Shown piece after piece: positions 55,410 to 64,000 of a stretch of 64,000 nt of DNA. Every line of letters starts with the position of its first letter. Position 1 is the first letter of the stretch. Under the pieces are notes generated by a model. That model saw only the letters and a program-made list of their open reading frames with translations. It was not told the origin of the DNA and did not search any database. The DNA lies in assembly GCA_900766975.1 (NCBI GenBank), contig CAAFXO010000022.1, positions 7,951 to 71,950 of the forward strand, in the 5' to 3' direction. Source of the stretch: Bacteroidales bacterium. Its GTDB lineage: Bacteria; Bacteroidota; Bacteroidia; Bacteroidales; Muribaculaceae. The position numbers and the translations under genes are program-made.

Positions 55410-55636
55410 AAAAAGCGATCTTTGAAAATCTGGGAAAGGGTCTTAACAAAATAAATTTGACCTTCGCCTGACGTTTCGCTCAGGTGTCCATGACTTTGTC
55501 ATGGATAATAATGTTTGAACTGTAATGGTTTCACTATTTTAGCAAATCTTGTAATGTATATATTTATTATATTATGAGTTATGCATATAATAAAGAAATG
55601 TCTTGTTGCCCCTTTTCTAGATTTTCTTACTTCGCA
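55410..55636 (+). ncRNA. Retron msr-msd RNA
   Basis: The ends pair as a1/a2: a1 55424-55440 (GAAAATCTGGGAAAGGG) pairs with a2 55610-55626 over 17 positions with two G-U pairs. A further GCGA/TCGC pair lies just outside (55415-55418, 55632-55635). The msr part holds two hairpins: 55465-55486 (CGCCTGA/TCAGGTG) and 55487-55505 (TCCATGAC, loop TTT, GTCATGGA). The msd part is AT-rich, with a stem TTTATTATAT 55563-55572 and ATATAATAAA 55585-55594. The RT starts 18 bp later. The branching G cannot be fixed by eye. Confidence 0.85.
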
Positions 55637-55653
55637 TTAAAAAATCGAGAAAG

Positions 55654-57420
55654 ATGGAACAGACAATAATCAAACAGAGAGCTGCGAAATTGCAGACGAA
55701 GGAAGATTTACTGAATCTTCTCAACGACATCGTAAAGGATGAGTTGGGAAAAGAGGATGCGTTCTCTTTCTCATTAAAGCAGATCTCATATTTTTGCAAC
55801 CCCAATAATGCACGTGGACGCTACCGTCATTTTTCAATTCCAAAGAAGTCAGGCGGCAAGCGCAACATTGCGGCTCCCTGTAAGGGCCTCCGACATATTC
55901 TGTATTATGTAAATATAATATTGAAGGCTATCTACAAGCCTTCTGAATATGCTATGGGATTTGTCGAAGGACGTAACGTTGTGGATAATGCAACGCGTCA
56001 TCTTGGCCAGAATTATGTGTTCAATACGGATTTGGAGAATTTCTTCCCTAGTATTGATCAGGCACGTGTTTGGAAGCGATTCCAACTTAAGCCCTTCAAC
56101 TTTCCTCAGCCGATAGCTAATATCCTTGCCGGTCTATGTTGTATCAAGGAAAAGAATGAAGATGGTACGGTGAAATATATACTCCCACAAGGTGCGCCTA
56201 CCTCGCCGCTTATTACAAATGCGATCTGTGATACACTCGACCGTCGGTTGAATGGATTGGCACGACGTTTTGGTCTTCACTTTTCACGTTATGCCGATGA
56301 CATCACCTTCAGCTCCATGCACTATGTCTATAAGGAGGGTGGTGAATTCCGAAGTGAACTGAAAAGAATTATCGAAGGACAAAACTTCCGTATGAATGAA
56401 GCGAAAACTCGCCTTCAGAAAGTAGGTTCGAGGCAGGAAGTTACAGGTCTAACAGTTGGAACTAAGGTGAACACCAGTCATGCGTATGTCGCAGAAATTC
56501 GCAATATTCTCCACATCTGGGAAAAATACGGTTACACCGATGCCTTCAAAAGATTTTACCCAAAGTATAAGGAAAGCAAAGGTAACGTCAAGAAAGGCGA
56601 ACCCATGCTTGAGAATGTCCTGTACGGCAAGCTTCAATACCTCAGAATGGTCAAGGGGAGCAAGGATCCGGTATATGTTTCTCTTCAGAAAAGATACGAC
56701 AAACTGACAAGTCCTATAGATTTAGAGAACGATAAATCGCTGGACTATCTACGGTCCTTCACTATTGCCGAATTCGAAGAAATAATCGGTGGCCCTTTGT
56801 ACTACGATATCTCAAAGGAAGGAAAGTTGTATGGCAAAGCCATCCTCGAAGGACAAGCCATAATAATCTGTATATCAAGTGCCGCCAAATATAAACTCGT
56901 CGAAAATAAAATTATTACAGATGAGAGATTGACTGGGAGTATCCCCAAAACATATAATCCGGTTATTGCCAATTCTAAGCCTGGATTATATGTCGTGTTG
57001 ACCGTACGTCAAGGCAAAGAACCGTTCTGGATGATGACATATTACGATCCGACCGTGACTGATGTTGATGTAGAAGGCATATCTGTTTCTAACCTTGTAG
57101 ACATCTGGGAGAAGGATGGTATTGAAGCAGCAATGGATGCTTTGGATTCTGCCATTCTTCAAGATGGAATGGACAAGAGCGGTAATCAAAACAAATCCAA
57201 GAAAGTCACCAAGCGAAAGTTGTCTAACGATTCATTTTTTTCTGACAACAGTAAGGTTGTAATAGATGAGATTAATGATGGTGTCTCTCCGGATTCGATT
57301 AAGGCAATTCAGGAAGAAATTGAATCCGGCAATTCATCAACAATCGTGGATACTATAGACATCTGGCCTGACGATGATTTGGACTCAATCACCGATGCTG
57401 AAATTATAGCAGAATTATGA
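55654..57420 (+). CDS. Retron reverse transcriptase with C-terminal extension
   Basis: The 588-aa protein shows both retron signatures, NAxxH as NATRH (residues 112-116) and VTG (263-265). RT catalytic motifs are FNTDLENFFPSI (Asp 126), LPQGAPTSPLITN and YADD (213-216). The RT with thumb covers about 1-345. About 240 residues follow, with a small beta-rich domain (ISKEGKLYGKAILEGQAIIIC..GLYVVLTVRQGKEPFWMMTYYDP) and an acidic end. It makes msDNA from the RNA at 55410-55636. It stops 1 bp before the next gene, so the downstream genes are probably its partners. Confidence 0.92.
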   Translation: MEQTIIKQRAAKLQTKEDLLNLLNDIVKDELGKEDAFSFSLKQISYFCNPNNARGRYRHFSIPKKSGGKRNIAAPCKGLRHILYYVNIILKAIYKPSEYAMGFVEGRNVVDNATRHLGQNYVFNTDLENFFPSIDQARVWKRFQLKPFNFPQPIANILAGLCCIKEKNEDGTVKYILPQGAPTSPLITNAICDTLDRRLNGLARRFGLHFSRYADDITFSSMHYVYKEGGEFRSELKRIIEGQNFRMNEAKTRLQKVGSRQEVTGLTVGTKVNTSHAYVAEIRNILHIWEKYGYTDAFKRFYPKYKESKGNVKKGEPMLENVLYGKLQYLRMVKGSKDPVYVSLQKRYDKLTSPIDLENDKSLDYLRSFTIAEFEEIIGGPLYYDISKEGKLYGKAILEGQAIIICISSAAKYKLVENKIITDERLTGSIPKTYNPVIANSKPGLYVVLTVRQGKEPFWMMTYYDPTVTDVDVEGISVSNLVDIWEKDGIEAAMDALDSAILQDGMDKSGNQNKSKKVTKRKLSNDSFFSDNSKVVIDEINDGVSPDSIKAIQEEIESGNSSTIVDTIDIWPDDDLDSITDAEIIAEL

Positions 57421-57421
57421 C

Positions 57422-58477
57422 ATGGAAAAGTTTGATTTTATAAATCTAATGTTAAAAAGCAGGAAGTTGTCATTAAATGACAAACGTCGTGTATTGGTTC
57501 TCGCGACGCAAGAGCTGGAAAAGAATGATAACGGCTCCGTGTCAACAAAAACAGAGCAAAATCCCCAGCCGACAAGTGTTAAAATACCATCCATTCACTC
57601 GCCTAAAGATACTGCATCGTTTTTAGCTCTATTCAATCGTCCTGACGGCTTCAAATATCTTACACATGATTACGACGGAGAACCGGAAAAGACATACGAA
57701 GACTTCTTGAAAACCACTCAGGATGTCTTTCGCGAGGCATCACGTAAATATAATATTCCCAAAAGTTTATGGTCTTTGATGAATGTACTTTTAACTGGAA
57801 AAGGGAAAGATGGTAATGCGGTATGGTCTGACTTCAACAATTCCCACCACGGAGATAATTATTCTTGCGACACATGGCGCAAATGGTCCGAAGAAAATCC
57901 TGGCAAACATCTCATTGAAAACGAGTCGTTCAAAAAGACAATAATGGCTTTCAGAAGCACTATCAGAATGGTTAAAAGCGATAAGCGAATCGATAGTAGC
58001 TTAAGCGCCATAATCAAACGGCAGGAAGCCAAACATGCAGAACTGCAATTTGAATTAGGAAATCTCGACAATGCAGATTTCTATACGTATGTGCTTCATA
58101 TAGAAAATGGCATCCAACGTATTCTTGATGACATCACCAAATATGCTGCTGTTAATTCTAACGTTAAAATTACATACAGCAGTTATATCGGTTCTGAATT
58201 TAGTCTATGCACAATTAAGATAGTGCACCTAAATTCCTTTTCTCCTAATTCTTTGAAAGAGGTTATTGACAAATTCAACGAAAATGGCGGAGCTTTTGCA
58301 GGAATCGCCGAAAAGTTTAGGGGTTATTGTAACTGGTCGGTTGAATCAAAATGGGCCGATGTTGCTTTGCGTTGGAATATTCTCGATGACACAGGCAAAG
58401 AACAGATAGAACCGATTGAACCATCCGAGACAGAAGGATTCACTCACATTCTCACATTCTACAAGAAACTGAAATAA
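57422..58477 (+). CDS. Retron-linked protein of unknown function (351 aa)
   Basis: The start is 1 bp after the RT stop and the end is 2 bp before the 825-aa gene, so it is an operon member. The N-terminal 65 residues are basic and helical, followed by a soluble domain (about 66-200). A C-terminal alpha-beta part (about 215-351) has CTIKIVHLNSFSPNSLKEV, GGAFAGIAEKFRGYCNWSVE and GFTHILTFYKKL. The end resembles a degenerate kinase-like ATPase lobe, but the N and G boxes are not visible. Because its neighbour carries a receiver domain, a sensor-like role is possible. I do not recognise the family. Confidence 0.6.
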   Translation: MEKFDFINLMLKSRKLSLNDKRRVLVLATQELEKNDNGSVSTKTEQNPQPTSVKIPSIHSPKDTASFLALFNRPDGFKYLTHDYDGEPEKTYEDFLKTTQDVFREASRKYNIPKSLWSLMNVLLTGKGKDGNAVWSDFNNSHHGDNYSCDTWRKWSEENPGKHLIENESFKKTIMAFRSTIRMVKSDKRIDSSLSAIIKRQEAKHAELQFELGNLDNADFYTYVLHIENGIQRILDDITKYAAVNSNVKITYSSYIGSEFSLCTIKIVHLNSFSPNSLKEVIDKFNENGGAFAGIAEKFRGYCNWSVESKWADVALRWNILDDTGKEQIEPIEPSETEGFTHILTFYKKLK

Positions 58478-58479
58478 CC

Positions 58480-60957
58480 ATGAATAAAATTATCCTAATT
58501 GATGATAATTGCCAAAATCAGAGAGCGGCCTATGGAGCTTCATATATTGACGGAGGTGAATTTGAATCATGTCTTGTTCATTTGGAAGAATTGAACGAGG
58601 CTAGTGATTTTTCGTTTCTTGACAATGCCGCTTGTGTTATGCTCCACGATTCATTAACAGATAACGTGGACGGCACCTTCATCGTAGGTAGCAGGATGGC
58701 TCGCGAAATCATCTTGAACAAGATTATCGAAAGAAATATTCCTTATGTTCTCTTCAGTGATGGACATTCGATAATTGGGGATTGGACGCCAGATAATAAG
58801 AATGCGGTTAAAAGTATCAAGAAATCTGAGTTCTACCGGAACCTGAAAGCATTTCTGGATTTATACAAAGTTTCAGGAATAATCGACCTCAGACTTATAG
58901 CCTTTGGTGCGAATAGCGATAAAAGGGAAACCGTGTATATTCTTCATCAGCTTATTGACGATCTTGACAATTATAAAGATAAGGACCTAGTCTCTCTTGA
59001 AATACTCGATGAAGTTCTCTATCTTAGATTTTTCGAACTTGCGAAGAATGTTGCCACATCTTCTTATGCCAAGGTTTGTCAGATGGTGTCAGAACATAAA
59101 TTGACAGTTTCAAATTTAAGGATATATTTGAATCTGTTGGCTAGCAGGGCTATCAGATACACAGGTATTGCTCCAAAGTACAAAATTCTTGCACTCGGAG
59201 ATGTCAAAACACGTGAACGGCTGTCCGGCATAGAGAATATAGAATTTGCAGATTTGGCATCCTTCCAACTCGGAGAAAAGGGAGAGAGGGACATGTTTAA
59301 TCATATCTTGAAAAATGTACCTAATGACACTGACGCAATAGTCATTGATGTTGACAGCACTGACAATCCAGACAGTTGTCTTGCATACGCTCTCGGCGTA
59401 CGTCTCTCATTACATTCTAAAGGGAAAGCAGCCCTCGCTCCGATTGTATTCATGTCCTCTGTGACATCGGATATTTTCAAAGGAAGTCAATATTCAAGCC
59501 TACTGATGACAAAGGGTGTTTCCTTTGAGAACCCGTCTTTTGTAAAGACGGCCATTCTACAAATTGAGCCATTATCTCAAAACGATTATTGCTCCGGATT
59601 TTTGGATTTCGTGAAAGTTAAGCCCAATGCAACCGAAGGACGCCATTCCATAGCAAATCAGTGGGGAGCAGATACCCTTAGCCGTATAATTGGGCTTGAA
59701 CCGACCGATGTAATATCAGTTAAGAATGCCAGAGAATCACTTTATTTCAGATATATTCTTGCATTGTCGTTAGACTGTGACAAGATTCAGAATATATTAA
59801 CCGGACAGATGCCTTCTTCTGTCGAAAATTCAATTCCATCCACCAATGCCGCAGGATGCCGAATCCTCCTTATAGATGACGAAGCTGATAAAGGTTGGGA
59901 TGATGTATTGAAGCAGTTGTTCAAGGGTGCGAAGTTTGAATGTTGCAACGGAACGGCATCCGACTACCAAGCACTGCCTGAACAATATCGAAAGGGAATT
60001 GAGGATGCCGTTTATGATTTGATTCTTCTGGATCTACGAATGAATGGACTTCAAGAGGAAGAAAACCTCAACCCGGATGATTTTTCTGGCATGAAAATTC
60101 TGAAAGCCATCAAGAGCTACAACAAAGGCACTCAGGTAATTATGCTTACTGCCTCCAACAAGGCATGGAACATGAAGGCTCTCATTGATGCCGGAGCCGA
60201 CGGCTATTACATCAAGGAATCTCCAGAGTATGCATTCAGCCAAACCTACTCACTAAGCAACGCCAAGGAATTAGCTAACTCAATCAATCGTTGCCTGAGC
60301 AACTCTTACCTGCGCCGCATATATTCTAAAATTGACCAAGTTAAAACCCTTATTGAGAAAAGTAACATATTTGAAGATCGCACGGAAGAGATTCTATGCA
60401 AAATCAACGTAGCCTTTGACCTTATTGCTCGGAGTGACCGCCATAAAGAATACTGTGCTTACGCCTATATACAGTTATTTCTTATCATAGAAGAGTATGT
60501 GAAGATGCCGTCTGTATTCGACTATACCGATTCAGATCTTTTCCTGTACAATGGCAGTCAACGCTATCGGATATTAAAGGATAAAACCACAAAGTCTGGT
60601 ATTCCGACTTATAATGCCAAAATATCTATGGACAATGGCCATTATTGTATAAAAGAGAGCAAATACAGAAATCGTTTCATCGACACCAATTTCTTAGTAT
60701 CCGCTATGCTAATTTTTAAGTTTGGCAAGGATAACTCCTCGGCCTTGAAATGGACTAAGATATACCAAACCAGAAATGATGCAGCGCATCCAAAGGAGTA
60801 CACCATTACAATCGAGGATTTCGATAGAATTATGGATTTCATGCTTTATTTCTTCGATGAGAGCAAAGCAAAATGGAGAAGAATAGAAGATGCTTTCCCT
60901 GATGTCAAGATAGAGGATCAGCTTGCAGCATTGCAAAACAAGTTCAATCGTAAATAA
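58480..60957 (+). CDS. Response-regulator protein with HEPN-like C-terminus
   Basis: The 825-aa protein has three parts. The N-terminal part (1-140) is a diverged receiver-like domain (KIILIDDN, VMLHDSLTD, PYVLFSDG). A linker and a Rossmann-like region (about 235-400) lead to a full receiver at about 461-590, with the acidic pair in ILLIDDEAD, the phospho-acceptor Asp in LILLDLRMNG, the Thr in MLTAS and the Lys in YYIKES. The C-terminal 200 residues are helical and end with QTRNDAAHP (about 763), a RxxxxH motif of HEPN RNases. It sits 2 bp after the 351-aa gene. A toxic RNase output released by a retron-sensed signal is a testable guess. Confidence 0.68.
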   Translation: MNKIILIDDNCQNQRAAYGASYIDGGEFESCLVHLEELNEASDFSFLDNAACVMLHDSLTDNVDGTFIVGSRMAREIILNKIIERNIPYVLFSDGHSIIGDWTPDNKNAVKSIKKSEFYRNLKAFLDLYKVSGIIDLRLIAFGANSDKRETVYILHQLIDDLDNYKDKDLVSLEILDEVLYLRFFELAKNVATSSYAKVCQMVSEHKLTVSNLRIYLNLLASRAIRYTGIAPKYKILALGDVKTRERLSGIENIEFADLASFQLGEKGERDMFNHILKNVPNDTDAIVIDVDSTDNPDSCLAYALGVRLSLHSKGKAALAPIVFMSSVTSDIFKGSQYSSLLMTKGVSFENPSFVKTAILQIEPLSQNDYCSGFLDFVKVKPNATEGRHSIANQWGADTLSRIIGLEPTDVISVKNARESLYFRYILALSLDCDKIQNILTGQMPSSVENSIPSTNAAGCRILLIDDEADKGWDDVLKQLFKGAKFECCNGTASDYQALPEQYRKGIEDAVYDLILLDLRMNGLQEEENLNPDDFSGMKILKAIKSYNKGTQVIMLTASNKAWNMKALIDAGADGYYIKESPEYAFSQTYSLSNAKELANSINRCLSNSYLRRIYSKIDQVKTLIEKSNIFEDRTEEILCKINVAFDLIARSDRHKEYCAYAYIQLFLIIEEYVKMPSVFDYTDSDLFLYNGSQRYRILKDKTTKSGIPTYNAKISMDNGHYCIKESKYRNRFIDTNFLVSAMLIFKFGKDNSSALKWTKIYQTRNDAAHPKEYTITIEDFDRIMDFMLYFFDESKAKWRRIEDAFPDVKIEDQLAALQNKFNRK

Positions 60958-60964
60958 AATAGAC

Positions 60965-61390
60965 ATGGCCATCTTTATTCCATCAATAGAAAAGATTAAG
61001 AAGTTTAAGGTGTCACCGACAGATGGTGAACTTTCTCTTCTGACTTTTATTGAGCGTACACTTGATGATTCATTCGAAGTGTATTTCAATCCATATCTCA
61101 ATGGAGACCGACCGGACATTCTCATCATGAGAAAAGGATATGGCGTGATGGTAATTGAGGTAAAAGACTGTGCCGTCTACTTCCATTGTGCTTCGCAATT
61201 TGTTGTAGATAAGAAATTGGTGAAACCATTCGAGGGCGATCAGAAATACAAGAAATTCTTGTATTACAATATTGACTTCATTGGCCGAGATTCATTAACT
61301 GAAGAATCTTTCAAAAAAATATTGGTAGGACGTCGTCTTTTAGCTGATAAACCATCTTATTTTTTTACCGATAACTTATATGAAAGGTAA
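60965..61390 (+). pseudogene. NERD nuclease-domain gene cut by IS66
   Basis: From ATG 60965 (7 bp after the 825-aa gene) 141 residues are visible. LTFIERTLDDSFEVYFNP and RPDILIMRKGYGVMVIEVKDC show the NERD PD-(D/E)xK core (Asp, then ExK). NERD proteins often continue into a UvrD-type helicase. Here the frame ends at a TAA formed inside the left inverted repeat of the IS66 element. The remainder would be past 64000. Activity is therefore probably lost, and the operon is broken at this point. Confidence 0.8.
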
Positions 61391-61478
61391 GCATTAACTG
61401 AAGTACACCTTTAGGAGGTTGTAGTTGTTTTGTAATTTTGCATCGTGTAAAGTTGCACAGACTACAACCTTTAAAATT

Positions 61479-61805
61479 ATGACAAGAATAGAATTTGAAG
61501 AACTTCAACAGGAGCATGCTTCAAGCGGCATGAGCCTTAAGACATTTCTGAAGAAAATTGGAGTAGCGTACACCACCTACCATTACTGGAGTAGGAAAGT
61601 GAAATCGGAGCGTGAGTCTATGCCGATAGCTCCGATAGTCCTGAAAAGTGCTGAGTCTGAAAAGGCTTTGCCATCATTGGACGCGGGATCTCTTCCCGGA
61701 GTGATGCTTGCTTTCCCGAATGGAGTCAGGGCTCACTTCGGGCAGGGCAGCGAGGGAGTACTGATGGAAGTCTTGACCAAAAGCATGTGCGATGTTCTGC
61801 CTTAA
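61479..61805 (+). CDS. tnpA: IS66 family accessory protein TnpA
   Basis: The 108-aa protein starts MTRIEFEELQQEH and has helix-turn-helix-like SLKTFLKKIGVAYTTYHYWSRK, typical of IS66 OrfA. An upstream in-frame ATG at 61425 exists, but a -7 box TAATTTTG near 61432 argues for the start at 61479. It overlaps tnpB by 14 bp. Confidence 0.85.
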   Translation: MTRIEFEELQQEHASSGMSLKTFLKKIGVAYTTYHYWSRKVKSERESMPIAPIVLKSAESEKALPSLDAGSLPGVMLAFPNGVRAHFGQGSEGVLMEVLTKSMCDVLP

Positions 61806-62160
61806 CGATACGATGCGCTATCATCTGTGTCCCGGGAGGACCGATATGCGCAAGGGCATCAACTCGCTTATCGGTGTGGTGAAAGAACATATGGGTGCCG
61901 ATGTCCGCAATGGTGATGTCTTCATCTTCATAGGGGCGAGCCGCAGGCTGATGAAGCTGCTCCATGCCGAGGACGGAGGGATGGTGATGTATGTCAAGCG
62001 ACTGGAGGCTGGACGCTTCAAGCTTCCGGAGTATGACGCGCAGACACGCAGCTATCCTATGGAGTGGCGCGATCTGGTAATGATGGTGGAGGGCATCTCC
62101 GAGGATCCTGCCTCCAGACTGCGGAGGCTTCGGGCAGAACGCACCACTTATCACGTTTGA
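61792..62160 (+). CDS. tnpB: IS66 family accessory protein TnpB
   Basis: The 122-aa protein has the IS66 OrfB pattern RTDMRKGINSLIGVV, DVFIFIGASRRLMKLLHAEDG and GMVMYVKRLEAGRF. The start overlaps the tnpA end, suggesting coupled translation. Confidence 0.93.
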   Translation: MFCLNDTMRYHLCPGRTDMRKGINSLIGVVKEHMGADVRNGDVFIFIGASRRLMKLLHAEDGGMVMYVKRLEAGRFKLPEYDAQTRSYPMEWRDLVMMVEGISEDPASRLRRLRAERTTYHV

Positions 62161-62259
62161 GAAAAGGTAATGAGGATGAAAAAAGTTAATAAAAATCACC
62201 TAAAAAAGTTGCATATATCATTGATTTTTCGTATTTTTACAATATAAAATCAATGGCTT

Positions 62260-63876
62260 ATGACGACCGAAGAAATACTTTTGCAGACAGTAGCCTCGTT
62301 GACAAAGACCAACGAGGAGCAGGGTCGTCAGATAGCCGAGCTCACTGTTGAGTTGAAGAAGATGTCGGCTCAGGTAGCGTGGTTTCAGCGTCAGATGTTC
62401 GGGCGCAAGAGCGAGAAGCATATCTCCATCGACAACCAACCAAGCCTTTTTGATATTGTGGAACTGGATGCCGCCCAAGGGTCATGCACAGCCTCGGAAC
62501 TGGATGAAGGGTCTCAGACAAAGGAAGAGACAATATCATACACCCGGCGCAAAGGCCGCCAAGGTACAGCACGGACCCGGGAGACGTGGGATAACCTCCC
62601 GGTACTGGAGACAAAGACGATAGAGCCCGAAGGGGTGGATCTGACAAGATACCGTAGGATGGGAGAGGAAACCACCTATCTTGTCGGCTTCGAGCCCGGG
62701 AAATATTACCGCATAGCGGTGGTGCGTCCCAAATACGGGCTTATAGACCCGACCGAGCCTGTCGAACGTGGCAAGGGAGTTCTCATCGCCCCGCTCCCAA
62801 AGTTCCCCATCTACAAGGGGGTGCCTGATGCAAGCCTTCTGGCCGAAATCGAGCTACAGAAATACGAATACCATACGCCGTTCTACCGTCAGATTAAGCA
62901 GATGGCGCACCTGGGCATGAAGGGCCTCAAGGAGGCGACTGTGGTCGGCTGGCATAAACGCACGATGGAGCTGCTCAGGCCTCTGTACGATCTTCTGGCA
63001 AGGGAGGTGTTCCACAGTGGCTACGTCCAAACAGATGAAAGCACCGTGCCTGTGATAGACAATGAGAAAGGCCAGGCTGAGAAGGAATATCTCTGGATGA
63101 GTCGGGCTGTGATGGAAAGGCTCGTAGTCTTCTTCTATGACGAGGGATCGAGGGCCGGGGATGTGGTCAAGTCCAGGACCGACCAATATCACTTCAAGGG
63201 ATACATGCAATGCGACGGCTTCGGTGGCTACACAGCCGCCTATAAGTCGAGTGCCGACGTGCGCCTGGTCCACTGCATGGTGCACATACGGCGCGAATGG
63301 GAGCGGGCGCTGGGCGAGAACCGCAAGGCTGCGTCATGGTTCCTCGGCAAGATACGGGAACTCTACCACATCGAGCATGAATGCGACAAGGCCGGAATGG
63401 ACTTCGATGCCCGCAAGACTGAACGGCAGGAAAAGTCCAGACCAATTATGGAGGAAATGAGGGAATGGCTTGAGACCGAAGGGATCCGCTACAGCCAGAG
63501 TTCGCTCACCGGCAAAGCGGTCACGTATGCCTACACACGGTGGGAGGCGATGATGCGCGTGCTCGACGACGGACGGCTTCTGCTTGACAACAATCTTGCC
63601 GAGAACGAGATCCGTCCCATAACGCTCGGACGCAAGAACTATCTCTTCTGTGGCAACCATGAGTCGGCTCAAAACATGTGCGTCATACAGTCGCTGCTTG
63701 CGACATGCCGCAACCATGACATAAATCCGCGTCTCTATCTCAACTCCGTTATAGCCTCGATGCCCTACTTCGAGAAAGCTTCCGAAGAAGAACTCCTTGT
63801 CTTGCTGCCCCACAGATGGAAGGAGTTCCATCCCGAAGCAATCATGACTATACCGGTCCGACAACTCGCAAAGTGA
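62260..63876 (+). CDS. tnpC: IS66 family transposase TnpC
   Basis: The 538-aa DDE transposase has an N-terminal coiled coil (about 13-45) with the MFGRKSEKH segment after it, followed by a Cys-poor linker. The catalytic residues lie in VQTDESTVPVID, QCDGFGGYTAAY and LLDNNLAENEIRPITLGRKNYLF. The frame is intact, so the element may be active. It starts about 100 bp after tnpB. Confidence 0.95.
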   Translation: MTTEEILLQTVASLTKTNEEQGRQIAELTVELKKMSAQVAWFQRQMFGRKSEKHISIDNQPSLFDIVELDAAQGSCTASELDEGSQTKEETISYTRRKGRQGTARTRETWDNLPVLETKTIEPEGVDLTRYRRMGEETTYLVGFEPGKYYRIAVVRPKYGLIDPTEPVERGKGVLIAPLPKFPIYKGVPDASLLAEIELQKYEYHTPFYRQIKQMAHLGMKGLKEATVVGWHKRTMELLRPLYDLLAREVFHSGYVQTDESTVPVIDNEKGQAEKEYLWMSRAVMERLVVFFYDEGSRAGDVVKSRTDQYHFKGYMQCDGFGGYTAAYKSSADVRLVHCMVHIRREWERALGENRKAASWFLGKIRELYHIEHECDKAGMDFDARKTERQEKSRPIMEEMREWLETEGIRYSQSSLTGKAVTYAYTRWEAMMRVLDDGRLLLDNNLAENEIRPITLGRKNYLFCGNHESAQNMCVIQSLLATCRNHDINPRLYLNSVIASMPYFEKASEEELLVLLPHRWKEFHPEAIMTIPVRQLAK

Positions 63877-64000
63877 GACCTGCAACTTTTAGAAAAGTTG
63901 AACAAATACCCTAAATGCAACATCGGCTCCAACGCTATGAGTTGAAGCCGATGTTGTAATTTTTTGAACCTCCAAAAGGTGTACTTCAGTTAATGCTTAC

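Larger units (their letters stand above)
61387..64000 (+). mobile_element. IS66-family insertion sequence
   Basis: The inverted repeats are 61387-61420 and 63967-64000. Over 34 positions they are reverse complements with one mismatch (outer end GTAAGCATTAACTGAAGTAC). The 2614-bp element carries the three IS66 genes in order. The 8 bases before it are TATGAAAG, the expected length of an IS66 target duplication, but the right copy lies outside the window. Its end coincides exactly with the window end, which suggests a contig break at a repeat. Confidence 0.95.

Noticed and set aside
55654..57420. Diversity-generating retroelement or group II intron RT
   Set aside because: Retron-specific NAxxH and VTG motifs and an adjacent msr-msd RNA are present; no template/variable repeat pair or maturase domain was seen.

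Overview
The window looks like the chromosome of an anaerobic gut member of the Bacteroidales, most likely near the Muribaculaceae. The evidence is promoters of the TTG-N19/20-TAnnTTTG type, few Shine-Dalgarno sites, a fused-gamma 2-oxoacid:ferredoxin oxidoreductase, a TonB receptor with lipoproteins, and secreted proteins with C-terminal sorting-like tails. Genus is inference; I could not search a database.

Positions 1-36300 are ordinary backbone: a PiT phosphate transporter, lysS-gpsA-pgi, acpP-fabF, korA-korB, a run of secreted nucleases behind deoC (12.2-26.0 kb), DUF4286-ruvC, a DUF4143 ATPase, a dicarboxylate symporter, a hexapeptide acetyltransferase, tRNA-Thr, a glycoside hydrolase coupled to rnr, and tRNA-Pro/tRNA-Leu. 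The 17.8-26.0 kb block (deoC, EEP nuclease, TonB receptor, two lipoproteins), followed by three endonuclease I paralogues, reads as a locus for degrading and importing extracellular DNA. At least nine intergenic sites carry a GAACGCGCTCT repeat, alone, as palindromes, or as the arms of a 201-bp element.

From tRNA-Leu (36213-36293) to the end the DNA is an accessory defence island. In order it holds a UPF0489/peptide-arginase-like gene, a decayed inverted ardA copy and an intact ardA, a TOTE-type primase-helicase with a degenerate PLD tail, a roughly 315-nt structured RNA, a complete type 4 BREX operon (brxP-brxC-pglZ-brxL) coupled to an unknown 605-aa gene, and an orphan McrB-N-terminal-like gene. 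A retron follows: ncRNA, then reverse transcriptase, then two unfamiliar genes, one of them a response-regulator protein with a HEPN-like C-terminus. A NERD nuclease gene is cut by an IS66 element whose right inverted repeat ends exactly at base 64000.

The best candidates for something undescribed are the retron operon with its sensor-like and receiver-HEPN partners, and the structured RNA directly upstream of the BREX operon. Also notable are four 17-bp repeats spaced exactly 33 bp apart in front of the DUF4143 ATPase gene, and the dispersed palindromic repeat family that is absent from the island.
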